A DNA stretch of 20,677 nt, taken from a virus. A model generated the notes under the pieces. The model made no database searches. It was not told the DNA's origin and saw only the letters and a program-made list of their open reading frames with translations. The DNA is taken from the IMG/VR virus record IMGVR_UViG_3300032267_000411, positions 1-20,677 of that record; one strand, given 5' to 3'. Below, piece by piece: positions 6,891 through 14,695 of this stretch (positions are counted from its first letter, which is position 1; each line of letters begins with the position of its first letter). A program made the position numbers and the translations under genes.

Positions 6891-8777
6891 TTACGGGAAA
6901 CATTCGACGTTGCAAACCACGGAGGAATTACCAGTAATGACGGTGATGGTAAAACCGTTAATATCATATGACGTCATGTTTGCAACCGCCAATGCCGTAC
7001 CTGCGCTGTCTTTGATGTTGATAACGCCCGTATCGCCGCCGCCGCGTCGGCCTGTTCCGTCTACCGAGCTAAAAATTACCGTGCCCGACGTGCCGTCATG
7101 CGTACCCACAGACGTAAACGCCTGCGTAGTTGACGTAAGCACCGCAGTAATTCGCAAAGCGCGGGGGCGAAAACCGACCCCTGTAATCGCTTGCGCACCA
7201 GCGCCAGCGTTCAACGTAAACTGAACGTACTTAAACGGCGGCAATAGCGCGCCGTTGCGGTCATAGTTATTTAGTGTGTAGCAGCCCGCGCCAAACCGAG
7301 CCGCCGTCAGGTTGTAGTAAGTGGCGGTTTTTTGTTCATTGAAGTCGTTGTTATAGATGGCGACGTTTGTACACGCCGCGCCCGCACCACCAAACCCAAC
7401 AGCCGCGTATTGCGTCTTAGTGCCTTGACGGTCGCCAATGCGATTGCCGTGGATCTGGATATGGTCGGGCTGATTAGGCGCGGCGACCGAGCCGATGATG
7501 GTGATACCGTTTGCAAACGGGTAGTACGCTGTGTCTTGCCCGTTGTTGAAAATCATGTTGTCGGCAATCGTGACGTTTTGAACGTCCGAAAGCGCAATGC
7601 CTTCCGCACCGCATGAATCAATAGTATTGCCAACAATGACAGTGTACGGCGAGCCGCACTCAATGCCTGATGCAGAGATGTTTGACCGGGTAGCGCCGGT
7701 AATCGTATTGTTCTCGATGCGAAGGTACGCGCCAGTGTCGTTGCAAAAGATCGTAGATTCGCCGTTACCGACGCAGTTGTTGTTGGTGAACGATCCTCTG
7801 GTCGGCATGAAGTACGCCGCAGACCAGTTGTTGTCGTAGAAAAAGTTGTTCTCCACACGCGCGTCGTAGGGCGTGCCCAACACAGACGTCGCAATCCAAA
7901 GCGCCGGGGCGCTGACTATAGATGGAATGGGGCGCCCGTTATTGGTGAAGTAGCACTCCGTCACCACCATGTTGCGGTTGGCGGTCATAGCCAGCGCGAT
8001 GAACGTGTGGTTTTGAAAGCCGCAGTTTGAAAACGTGACGTTTGACACCTTGGCAACAGCGACAAGCTCCGCTGTGCGCGTGGAGTTGTTGTTGCCGTCA
8101 AACGTCAGCCCGTAGAACTCCAGGTCGGTGTCGTAGTAAACGTTCACCGTACCCGTGATGATGTCGTTGCGGATCGCGGTCACACTGGCGCCGAACCCGG
8201 AGGTCAGCTTGATGATCGACTTATCCATCCCGTCGCCGATCAACGTTGTCTTGGTTTTGACGAGCAACGTCGTGGAGATGCGGTAAGTGCCAGCGGGGAA
8301 GTAGACGCTGCGCCCGGTGCCGGCGTTCAGCGCGTTCTGGATTGCCGTAGTGTCGTCAGTAGACCCGTCTCCCGTGGCGCCAAAGTCCTTCACTGATAGC
8401 GACTGGCGCAAACGCGCTTGGACCGTGGTGGCTACCGCGCCCGTGCCCGACTGAACGTACCCTACAAGGCTGGAGCCATTGGACGCGGACAGTGTGGTCA
8501 GCGCCGAAATGACGTCGATGTTGTCCACCGTCCAGATCTCAACGTCAGTGGCTGAGGTCAATTTGAGCTTGTACGAAGCATTACCCAGCCACACAGACGC
8601 CTCGCCTCGGCTGTCAAGAATGACGGGATTGGTGTTGGCCACCAGGCCACTGGCCGAGGTGTACGTCAGCAGCGGCGTGGTCGTGCCGGCTGCATAGGAG
8701 TACAGCTTCCCGCCAGACAGAGGCACGCCGTTGGCGTCAAAGAACTGAAGTTTGGGTGCGGGCGAGAGGATGGCCAT
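6891..8777 (-). CDS. Tailspike with N-terminal head-binding domain and pectate-lyase-type beta-helix (628 aa)
   Basis: Residues 1-85 form an anchor domain seen in many phage spikes (SPAPKLQFFDANGVPLSGGK, then NPVILDSRGEASVWL). A linker ends at RLRQSLSVKDFGATGDG (122-138), the usual entry to a Pectate_lyase_3/right-handed beta-helix. Asp-rich GDGSTDDTTAIQNAL follows, and then many short beta turns with repeated Asn, as in stacked helix rungs. The last 120 residues are a separate beta-rich cap. Such spikes bind and often cut host surface polysaccharide and set host range. The substrate cannot be read from the sequence. ATG 8777 uses AAGGA fused to the preceding stop (TAAGGA). Confidence 0.9.
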   Translation of the reverse strand: MAILSPAPKLQFFDANGVPLSGGKLYSYAAGTTTPLLTYTSASGLVANTNPVILDSRGEASVWLGNASYKLKLTSATDVEIWTVDNIDVISALTTLSASNGSSLVGYVQSGTGAVATTVQARLRQSLSVKDFGATGDGSTDDTTAIQNALNAGTGRSVYFPAGTYRISTTLLVKTKTTLIGDGMDKSIIKLTSGFGASVTAIRNDIITGTVNVYYDTDLEFYGLTFDGNNNSTRTAELVAVAKVSNVTFSNCGFQNHTFIALAMTANRNMVVTECYFTNNGRPIPSIVSAPALWIATSVLGTPYDARVENNFFYDNNWSAAYFMPTRGSFTNNNCVGNGESTIFCNDTGAYLRIENNTITGATRSNISASGIECGSPYTVIVGNTIDSCGAEGIALSDVQNVTIADNMIFNNGQDTAYYPFANGITIIGSVAAPNQPDHIQIHGNRIGDRQGTKTQYAAVGFGGAGAACTNVAIYNNDFNEQKTATYYNLTAARFGAGCYTLNNYDRNGALLPPFKYVQFTLNAGAGAQAITGVGFRPRALRITAVLTSTTQAFTSVGTHDGTSGTVIFSSVDGTGRRGGGDTGVINIKDSAGTALAVANMTSYDINGFTITVITGNSSVVCNVECFP

Positions 8778-8785
8778 AAAAGTCC

Positions 8786-10015
8786 TTACAAAGCCGCGAA
8801 GGCAAACGTCAGCAATTGATCATAGCGCAGACCCAACCGAGGAGTCACAGTGCCATCGGCCAACTCAATATCATCGCTACAGAACAATCCGTACTTGTTT
8901 GCGTCAAGACCTTCTGCGGCAAATGCAGCGTAGACATCCTGCGCCATGACGCCGACGTGCGTGCGCGCCGCATCGCCTTTTAGGTCAACGGCGGAATTCC
9001 ACTTGAAGGTGCGGACTAAAGATTTGACGCGCTGCGCTACACGCCGCTCTGCGTCGGTCAGTTCTTGAATCTGCTGCTTTTCGGTGGCGTCAGACGTATT
9101 GATCGTACCTACGGCTGCGTAGACAGTACCCCAGCGTTGGCCACTAGTGCCCAAGTTGTAAGTGTTGTCAAGGAACGGGCGGAAGCCCGTAGCCTGCGTG
9201 ACCGTAATTCCGGTCGTGCCGATAGCTGTGACGACGCCATTGTCGCCAGCAACAAGAGCGAATCCACTGTCTTCTTTGTAGCGAGCTTCTTGCGCTGGAC
9301 CAGCAAGAAATTCGGTGGAGTACGTGGACGCCCAGCGTTGGCCACTAGTGCCCAAGTTGTAAGTGTTGCTGGCAAACGGACGGAAGCCGGTGGCCTGCGT
9401 GACTGTAACGACAGACCCACCAATGCCGGTAGTGACGCCGTTGTCGCCATCAACAACCGCAAAACCCGAGTCTTCTTTGAAACGCGCCTGCTGGGCTGAT
9501 CCAGCTAAAAATTCAGTGGAATATGTGGAGGCCCAACGTTGACCACTGGTGCCCAAGTTATAGGTGTTGCTGGCAAACGGACGGAAGCCCGTAGCCTGCG
9601 TGACCGTAATTCCGGTCGTGCCAATACCTGTGACTGCACCGTTCGTCCCCAGAAGCGTGACAAACCCGCTGTCTTCGGCCAGCGTGCCGTTGCGCACCCC
9701 CGTCGTTGCGCTTACGGTGTTCAGCCGGGTGACGAATGCGTTTTCCGAGTTCTGGTACGCAAACGTGCCAAAGATGACAGGTGGCTGCGTGCCGATCTCA
9801 GCGATGTTTGCAACTGCAGCTATTTCTGCGGTGTAATCAACCGGCGACGGAACTAACTGCAAATCTTCCAGCGTAGCGGCGCTTTGGCCGCTGCCTGTCA
9901 GCGTGAATAGGTTCAGCAAGAACCGATACCACTCACGCGAAATCAACCCCGTCCGTTCGTCAGTAAACGGCACACGCGGCGGCGTGATATTGGTAATGTT
10001 CGGCGGGCTGGTCAT
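8786..10015 (-). CDS. Tail fibre with three 67-residue repeats and C-terminal S74 chaperone domain (409 aa)
   Basis: The N-terminus (PPRVPFTDERTGLISREWYR) looks like a tail-attachment segment. Three repeats start with EDSGF at residues 114, 181 and 248, each containing TQATGFRPF and NTYNLGTSGQRW. The C-terminus is a Peptidase_S74 intramolecular chaperone: INTSDATEK (305-313) supplies Ser308 and Lys313, spaced as in the self-cleaving endosialidase chaperone, followed by RTHVGVMAQDVYAAF. In this family the domain helps three chains fold into a fibre and then cuts itself off. The gene follows the gp10-like hub and overlaps it as ATGA, in the slot where P22 has its tail needle. Confidence 0.9.
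   Translation of the reverse strand: MTSPPNITNITPPRVPFTDERTGLISREWYRFLLNLFTLTGSGQSAATLEDLQLVPSPVDYTAEIAAVANIAEIGTQPPVIFGTFAYQNSENAFVTRLNTVSATTGVRNGTLAEDSGFVTLLGTNGAVTGIGTTGITVTQATGFRPFASNTYNLGTSGQRWASTYSTEFLAGSAQQARFKEDSGFAVVDGDNGVTTGIGGSVVTVTQATGFRPFASNTYNLGTSGQRWASTYSTEFLAGPAQEARYKEDSGFALVAGDNGVVTAIGTTGITVTQATGFRPFLDNTYNLGTSGQRWGTVYAAVGTINTSDATEKQQIQELTDAERRVAQRVKSLVRTFKWNSAVDLKGDAARTHVGVMAQDVYAAFAAEGLDANKYGLFCSDDIELADGTVTPRLGLRYDQLLTFAFAAL
9104..9676 (-). repeat. Tandem 201-base repeats inside the S74 fibre gene (about 2.85 units)
   Basis: The string CCAGCGTTGG (plus-strand reading) recurs at 9131 and 9332, and as CCAACGTTGA at 9533, giving an exact 201-base period, or 67 codons. Units 1 and 2 by plus-strand order share a long identical block beginning at CCAGCGTTGG. 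Units 2 and 3 share GTTGCTGGCAAACGGACGG. Units 1 and 3 share CGTAGCCTGCGTGACCGTAA. Identity is therefore patchwork, as expected from internal recombination between units. The reading frame is kept throughout, so copy changes would lengthen or shorten the fibre shaft by fixed steps. Confidence 0.92.
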
Positions 10016-11556
10016 GCGTTGGTGCCGCTGATGTTCAACTCAGCACCCATGATGGCAATCTTCACGGGGTCTGTGCCGCTGATCTCGTACACGCGGTCGC
10101 GCAGCTTCAGCGTCATGCCTAGCCGGCGCCAGAACGCGCGGTGGCCATACTCTCCGACGCGGCCGATTGACGTCCAGTGTTCGTTTGACCAAGTGTGCCC
10201 GCCGTCATCACTCCAACGCAACATAACCTTGGGAGATGTCGTCAGCACCGCCGACAAAGTGACTGTCAATAGCACGCCGTTTTCAGTAATGATGATAGAT
10301 CCATTCTCAGCCGACAAAAACCCAAGAACAGTCTCAACAATTTCTGGTGGGTCGTAGACGTTGAGCCCCACGCCCGTTTCGCAGTCAAGCTGAAGCGTGT
10401 GGTGCGCTGTGCGTTTCAAATTGTTCTGGCCAGTGGGCAGCGCCCGCCACGACCGCAGCCATTTTTGCGCCGTGCCGTTGTCGGCGTACACATCCAAGTC
10501 CAGCGCGTAGATGTTGCCGTTTTCGTAGTCGCCCACAACGATCTCGTTGGCGAACGACATCTGGCAGTTGCTACGATGGCGCAAAAACGTGCCAGTTACC
10601 GCATCCCAGCCGGCACGCTCATGCCAAGCGCTGGTGGACACGTCATAGACCCAAGTGGTGTTGGCCGTGGGGAAATTCAGCACATAGAAGGCGTGGCCGT
10701 CTTGCTGGTAGGTGTACCCCACCGCGTCGGCCAAGTTGCCATACTGCTGGATCTGCCACTCCACTGCGTGCGTGCTGATGCGCTGGCCCGTATAGCCATT
10801 TGCACGGTAGACGATGCCGCGCCCGCGCGCGTCAGCGCCGAGCCAAAACAGCCCGTTGTCCAGCCTAGCCACAGAGAACGCTGCAGCGCAACCGATCTCG
10901 TTGAACGCACCCTGAATCCGCGTCAGGGGAAAATCGACAGCGCCGCTGTCGTACCAAACCTCAACCGAGTTGGTGCCGAAGAGCCAGGCTTCACGGTGAT
11001 CGATGATCAGGCTCACCAAGCCATCTGGCGAGCCTTCTGCGCTTGCAAAATCCAACGGATCTACCGAAGTGCCATCCAGCAAACTTGTGACCCATATACG
11101 CTGGCTGGTAGGCTCGTTGAAGACAAAGTACCCATCAAGGTAGCCGACCGTCACCGCGCCGGGAAAGTCTGGGTCTGTGATTTGCGAGAACGCACCCAGA
11201 CTGGCGTTATAGATAAAGCTCGGCCCATTGCACGCGATGAACAACTGCGTGCCGTTGTCGGCCATGCTGACCGGGCCGGTGCCCGTCAACGTGCCGATCG
11301 TGGTGACTTGCCAACTGGAATTGACGCGGTACAGCGTGTTGCCGCTGGCCACATAGCCGTAACCGCCGAAGGCCCACAAACCTCGGACAGGCCCGCTGCC
11401 GACAGACGCCAGCAGCCGCAGCCCCGGCGCGCGTTGCAAGAACGCCGGCTCCTTGCCTGCCTCCGGTACGATCTCCGGAAACAGATTGATCATGCGGTTG
11501 TCCGCAGCATTGACGCTGCGGGCAACGTAGCTGGAGCCGAGGATCGGCGTCTTCAC
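10012..11556 (-). CDS. Tail hub / packaged-DNA stabilisation protein, P22 gp10-like (514 aa)
   Basis: The N-terminal DNRMINLFPEIVPEAG, then RAPGL, and repeated short beta blades (WAFGGYGYVASGNTLYRVNS, DGYFVFNE, EAWLFGTNSVEVWYD) match the P22 gp10-like family, a beta-propeller-like hub. P22 gp10 is 472 residues. In P22 it joins the gp4 ring to the tailspikes and needle and plugs the portal to hold DNA in. The C-terminal 130 residues carry another beta domain with LRWSDDGGHTWS, a turn also seen in tail proteins. The start is GTG 11556, three bases after the gp4-like stop, with only a weak ribosome site, so coupling is likely. Confidence 0.86.
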   Translation of the reverse strand: MKTPILGSSYVARSVNAADNRMINLFPEIVPEAGKEPAFLQRAPGLRLLASVGSGPVRGLWAFGGYGYVASGNTLYRVNSSWQVTTIGTLTGTGPVSMADNGTQLFIACNGPSFIYNASLGAFSQITDPDFPGAVTVGYLDGYFVFNEPTSQRIWVTSLLDGTSVDPLDFASAEGSPDGLVSLIIDHREAWLFGTNSVEVWYDSGAVDFPLTRIQGAFNEIGCAAAFSVARLDNGLFWLGADARGRGIVYRANGYTGQRISTHAVEWQIQQYGNLADAVGYTYQQDGHAFYVLNFPTANTTWVYDVSTSAWHERAGWDAVTGTFLRHRSNCQMSFANEIVVGDYENGNIYALDLDVYADNGTAQKWLRSWRALPTGQNNLKRTAHHTLQLDCETGVGLNVYDPPEIVETVLGFLSAENGSIIITENGVLLTVTLSAVLTTSPKVMLRWSDDGGHTWSNEHWTSIGRVGEYGHRAFWRRLGMTLKLRDRVYEISGTDPVKIAIMGAELNISGTNA

Positions 11557-11559
11557 GGT

Positions 11560-12273
11560 TTAATAGTTCCCCGCGTACACGTTGAACCGTTGCCGCGTTG
11601 CCACCAGCGAGTACGGCAGGCTCATAATGTCGTCAGGGTTGTTGATGCGCTTCAGATTGCGCTTGGACGTCATAGCAATCCGCACCACTTGCGGCGAAGG
11701 CTCGACACCGAACTCGGGCGCAATCTCCATCGCCAAGTTGTAGGTGAATGCTCGCAGATAGCCTGGTGGGAACGACAGTATTGTGGCAAGCGTAGCCGGC
11801 TGCGTCAGTTCTTGGACCGAGACGAAGTGCCACTCCAGCAGCCGCGTTGGCACTGGATAGATGTACATCTCAATGTCAGGGTACGTCATGTTGACCCACA
11901 ACACCTGCGGATACGTTGACGTGACCGTCTTGACAGCAATACCGTTGTACTGCTGCTGGTTGATCATCTTGATGCCGAAGCTGACGTTCGTGCCGGGGTC
12001 GCGGAAGTACGTCGAGTCGTCCAGCAGGATGGGCCTGTTGCCCACAAAGTCGCCCGTAGGCCCCAGAGTGCGGCTGATTGTGCTGGTGGGCCAGTTGAAC
12101 ACTTGGTCTTGCGTGCTGAACACAGACAACCGCTCGGTGTTCCACGAGTCGATCATCTGGTTCATCGCCGTCAGCGAATCCTGCATGACGGCGGCGGATG
12201 TGGTTTCGCCTTCTGCCAATACGCCCAGCAGACGCAGGGCGCGCTGGATTTGATCACCCGCTGTGGTGGACAT
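11560..12273 (-). CDS. Tail accessory factor, P22 gp4-like (237 aa)
   Basis: The start is ATG 12273, with GGGAGG six bases upstream; a TTG at 12279 would place that site directly against the start and is rejected. The opening GDQIQRALRLLGVLAEGET, then MIDSWNTERLSVF, is a form I know from gp4-like head-tail connectors in podoviruses. In P22 gp4 (166 residues) binds below the portal, begins tail assembly and has been reported to have peptidoglycan-hydrolase activity. This protein is longer, with a beta-rich middle (YPDIEMYIYPVP) and a C-terminal helix-rich part. It is followed at once by the gp10-like gene, the same order as P22. Confidence 0.84.
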   Translation of the reverse strand: MSTTAGDQIQRALRLLGVLAEGETTSAAVMQDSLTAMNQMIDSWNTERLSVFSTQDQVFNWPTSTISRTLGPTGDFVGNRPILLDDSTYFRDPGTNVSFGIKMINQQQYNGIAVKTVTSTYPQVLWVNMTYPDIEMYIYPVPTRLLEWHFVSVQELTQPATLATILSFPPGYLRAFTYNLAMEIAPEFGVEPSPQVVRIAMTSKRNLKRINNPDDIMSLPYSLVATRQRFNVYAGNY

Positions 12274-12457
12274 GGACAACCTCCCTACGGCGGCGAGGGC
12301 GCTCGGTCAAAGCGTTGACCGCAAGCGCCGGTTCGACATCATCGTCTTGATCGGGAGTATACCGCTCCCATCCGCTGCGCTCGTCGTATTCCGCTTCCAT
12401 CTCCAACGTCGCTACCTTAGCGCCGTGGATCGGATGTCTCATGTAGATGATGGGCAT
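12254..12457 (-). CDS. Small conserved-type phage protein (67 aa), unknown
   Basis: The sequence opens MPIIYMRHPIHGAKVATLE, then MEAEYDERSGWERY, with an acidic middle (TPDQDDDVEP) and a strongly basic end (RPRRRREVV). Proteins with MRHP..G.KVA and GWERY patterns are frequent between capsid and connector genes in related phages, but I know no function. Met6 is an alternative start. Its end overlaps the gp4-like gene by 20 bases, and its coding sequence holds the gp4-like gene's ribosome site. It begins right after an intrinsic terminator, so its expression probably depends on readthrough or a local promoter that I cannot identify. Confidence 0.68.
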   Translation of the reverse strand: MPIIYMRHPIHGAKVATLEMEAEYDERSGWERYTPDQDDDVEPALAVNALTERPRRRREVVHVHHSG

Positions 12458-12459
12458 AC

Positions 12460-12483
12460 AAAAAAGGGGCCGAAACCCCTTTC
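12460..12483 (-). terminator. Intrinsic terminator after the 155-aa capsid-associated gene
   Basis: On the minus strand the stem AAAGGGG/CCCCTTT (7 pairs, 6-base loop TTTCGG) is followed by six T residues. It lies just after the stop at 12486 and just before the next start at 12457. It should reduce transcription of the tail genes relative to the capsid genes. Confidence 0.85.
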
Positions 12484-12485
12484 CG

Positions 12486-12953
12486 TTACACGCAGTGGAT
12501 CAACGCGAAGTTGAGGATGACCGCTTCAGACAGCGACCCCCCAGTCAGGTTGCGCAGCGCAATGACCGCAGAACCAGCAGTCATGCTGGAAATGTAGGTT
12601 GTATATGCCGCAGCCGTACCGCCGCCTGACACGTTCACGACGATTGAGTCGTTGGCGGAAATGAAGCTGTTGTTCATTGTGAAAGTCACTGCGGTATTGC
12701 CCGCCAAAGCCGTGGCAGCCATAGTGATGCGGCCAGCAGCCTTGTTCAGCGTTATTGCTGTGGTCTTGTCCGTGGCCTGCGTTACCGTGCCCTGCGCGTC
12801 TGCGGTGTACCCCAACTCGCTGGATGCGTAGACGGTGTTCGCACTAACCGAAGCGCCGGTAACAGCGCCCGTAACAGCAACCGCACCCGTAACGGTAACG
12901 CTTTCAAACTCGGGGTCGCTGTACGCGACGCCGACAGCCTTGGTATTAGGCAT
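12486..12953 (-). CDS. Beta-rich capsid-associated protein, candidate head fibre/decoration (155 aa)
   Basis: The start is ATG 12953, with GAAAGGA six bases upstream; the TTG at 12968 overlaps that site and is rejected. The protein is low in charge and rich in Thr, Val, Ala and Ser. A short repeat VTGAVAVTGAVTGASVSANT (26-45 counted from the rejected start, five lower from this one) resembles shaft sequences. A jelly-roll-like C-terminal half follows, ending IALRNLTGGSLSEAVILNFA. I have seen such C-termini in small phage head or tail fibre proteins. Together with the gene before it, it lies directly after the coat gene and is bracketed by two terminators, which suggests a high copy number. 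A tail-fibre fragment is the alternative. Confidence 0.72.
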   Translation of the reverse strand: MPNTKAVGVAYSDPEFESVTVTGAVAVTGAVTGASVSANTVYASSELGYTADAQGTVTQATDKTTAITLNKAAGRITMAATALAGNTAVTFTMNNSFISANDSIVVNVSGGGTAAAYTTYISSMTAGSAVIALRNLTGGSLSEAVILNFALIHCV

Positions 12954-12966
12954 GATCAATCCTTTC

Positions 12967-12992
12967 AAAAATGCGCGGCCCGAAGGCCGCGC
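12967..12992 (-). terminator. Strong intrinsic terminator between the 138-aa and 155-aa genes
   Basis: A perfect 8-pair stem GCGCGGCC/GGCCGCGC closes a TTCG tetraloop on the minus strand, then A and five T residues. It starts six bases after the 138-residue gene's stop. The T-run sits just upstream of the GAAAGGA ribosome site of the next gene. Confidence 0.9.
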
Positions 12993-12998
12993 GATGCG

Positions 12999-13415
12999 TC
13001 AAGCCACGCGATACAGCGTCCAAGCGCCAGCAGCGCTCTTGCGAGCAAGCAGCGCAGCGCCGGTCGTAACGGGGATCGTCATGGTCAAAGAACCAGAGAC
13101 AGTCCAGCCGGTGCCCGCAGCGATGATCGCGGTGCCAGAAGACGTGCCGAGGTTGACCAAACGGAAAGTGAACGAAGTGCCCACTTTGTCCGAATTGGTC
13201 AGCACGGCTTCCAAATCCGCCACAGTGGGCAGCGTGTAGGTCTGAGCCGCAGCGGTGACACCGTTGTTGGCCAAGATCAGACCGTTCAGCACTTGTGCCG
13301 GGGTCAAGGTTGCGGTAGCCGCAATCGATACCGGCTCGGGGAGCGCGTCGATCAGGGGTTCGTTGAGGTTGCCGTCGCCGACTTGATAGCCGCCGCCACC
13401 ATTAGGGAGTGCCAT
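12999..13415 (-). CDS. Small beta-rich capsid-associated protein (138 aa)
   Basis: The opening MALPNGGGGYQVGDGNLNEP is one I associate with proteins encoded beside phage coat genes. The body is beta-patterned (SIAATATLTPAQVL, AAQTYTLPTVADLE, SFTFRLVNLG, GWTVSGSLTMTIPVTTGAAL) and ends in WTLYRVA. There is no Cys, membrane segment or catalytic motif. A decoration, head-stabilising or head-fibre role is likely from its place just after the coat gene and its own hairpin-bounded cistron, but it is not proven. ATG 13415 is preceded by GAAAGGA nine bases upstream, the same ribosome site as the coat gene. Confidence 0.74.
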   Translation of the reverse strand: MALPNGGGGYQVGDGNLNEPLIDALPEPVSIAATATLTPAQVLNGLILANNGVTAAAQTYTLPTVADLEAVLTNSDKVGTSFTFRLVNLGTSSGTAIIAAGTGWTVSGSLTMTIPVTTGAALLARKSAAGAWTLYRVA

Positions 13416-13450
13416 GATTGAGTTTCCTTTCAGTGTTCAGTTGTAAGACT

Positions 13451-13466
13451 GGGGGCCGTAGCCCCC
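13451..13466 (-). other. GC-rich stem-loop after the coat gene
   Basis: GGGGGC and GCCCCC form a perfect 6-pair stem around a TACG loop (minus strand), eight bases past the coat stop. No T-run follows, so it is a poor terminator. It may protect the 3' end of coat mRNA from nucleases. Confidence 0.6.
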
Positions 13467-13473
13467 ATTGTCA

Positions 13474-14676
13474 TCAGCCCCAGAGACGGCAGGCCATCTG
13501 CGGACGAATAGTGCTGAAACCATACAGCACGTCGATCCGGCAAGGCATGCGGTCGTTGTTGATGTCGTACTGACGCACGACGCGCAGGCTGATGCCATTG
13601 TGAACGGCACGCGCAGCCATGTCCACGCCTTGGGGCAGGAGCAGGTCAGCGGTGGCGAACGTGATGGCATCCTTGTGGTACACCAGGTTCTGAGCGTACT
13701 GCGTAGAGGCAGCACCCACGAACACCACAGCCTTGCTGGTAGCAGGCAGAGTGTTCACGGTAGCCAAAGCGCTGCTGGCCGAGTAGATCGGAGCCACGGT
13801 CACGGTAACGGCGGTGCCGCTGGCGGTGACGTCAGCCAGAACCACGAACTGGAACAGCGAGCCGGTGGACTCACGAGTCTGCGGGTTCACAGCGAAGCAG
13901 TCAGCCACGGTAAACACGTCGCCAGCCTTAATGGTGACGTTAGACGCCACGGTCAGTGCGATGGAGGTTGCGCCTTCAGCGGTAACCGCCGCAGAGGTGG
14001 TGTTGCCGGTAGCACCGCGCGAGCCGGTCGTGAACTGCTTGATTGACTGAGACATGTTGACTTCTTCGAAGCCAAGCACGCCAGTGCCCATCATGCCGTT
14101 CTTGAACTGCTTGCTGATGGTGTCGGTGGGATTGAACAGACCCTTCATGCCTTCCACCAAACCGGCGTTGGCAGCCGGGTTGACGGTAGCGTAGCGGGGC
14201 GACATCACAGCGGCGTTCTCGTTGAGCTTCTGCTGGGCTTGCAGCAGAACCAGCGAGGTGGCCGGCGTGGTGCCGGGGGTGCCCACGGAGTTACCGATGG
14301 TGCGGAAGGCGTTGGCGACGTCAGCATCGATGCTGGAGGCCAACTGGCTGATACGAGGCTTCAGCACACGGTCTGCAAAGTCGTCCAACTGCATCGTCAG
14401 TTCGGCGGACGTGAAGTTCACGCCGATGTGCTTTTGCGAGGCGACCGTCAGGGTCGTGAACTGCTCGTTGTCGTCCTGCACTTGCAGAGCGGCGCCGTCA
14501 GTCACCAGAGCGCGGTCCGGCAGGCGGATACGCAGCGTGGAGCCGATCTTGGCCCCTTCGACAGCGAAGCTGTCGTCGTACTGGCGGTTCACGTTGCGCG
14601 TGAGCACCAAGTTGTTTTCCAAGATCTCCAGGGCCTTCCTGGTGATCATGTCAATGGTCAGAATACTATTAGCCAC
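13474..14676 (-). CDS. Major capsid (coat) protein, P22 gp5-like fold (400 aa)
   Basis: The protein opens ANSILTIDMITRKALEILEN and carries KIGSTLRIRLPDRALV (43-58), then HIGVNFTSAELTMQLDDF. These are marks of the P22 coat-protein family, HK97-fold shells of podoviruses (P22 gp5 is 430 residues). A Thr/Val-rich region at about 220-320 (ATSIALTVASNVTIKAGDVF) fits an inserted beta-domain, as in the P22 I-domain. The C-terminus returns to conserved GVDMAARAVHNGISLRVVRQ. The start is GTG 14676 with GAAAGGA upstream; two TGA stops lie in tandem. Scaffold precedes it, as expected, and hairpins follow. Confidence 0.92.
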   Translation of the reverse strand: MANSILTIDMITRKALEILENNLVLTRNVNRQYDDSFAVEGAKIGSTLRIRLPDRALVTDGAALQVQDDNEQFTTLTVASQKHIGVNFTSAELTMQLDDFADRVLKPRISQLASSIDADVANAFRTIGNSVGTPGTTPATSLVLLQAQQKLNENAAVMSPRYATVNPAANAGLVEGMKGLFNPTDTISKQFKNGMMGTGVLGFEEVNMSQSIKQFTTGSRGATGNTTSAAVTAEGATSIALTVASNVTIKAGDVFTVADCFAVNPQTRESTGSLFQFVVLADVTASGTAVTVTVAPIYSASSALATVNTLPATSKAVVFVGAASTQYAQNLVYHKDAITFATADLLLPQGVDMAARAVHNGISLRVVRQYDINNDRMPCRIDVLYGFSTIRPQMACRLWG

Positions 14677-14695
14677 GATTGAGTCCTTTCAAATC

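Noticed and set aside
9104-9676. CRISPR-like or regulatory repeat array
   Set aside because: Units are 201 bases, in frame, without spacers, and encode fibre repeats.
10399-11919. A 506-codon open frame on the plus strand
   Set aside because: It lies opposite the gp10-like and gp4-like genes, has Arg/His/Val-rich composition typical of the reverse of a GC-rich gene, no ribosome site and no recognisable domain.
12274-12279. TTG start giving a two-residue longer gp4-like protein
   Set aside because: GGGAGG would touch the start codon directly; ATG 12273 has the proper six-base spacing.
12954-12968. TTG start for the 155-residue protein
   Set aside because: It overlaps the GAAAGGA ribosome site that serves ATG 12953.
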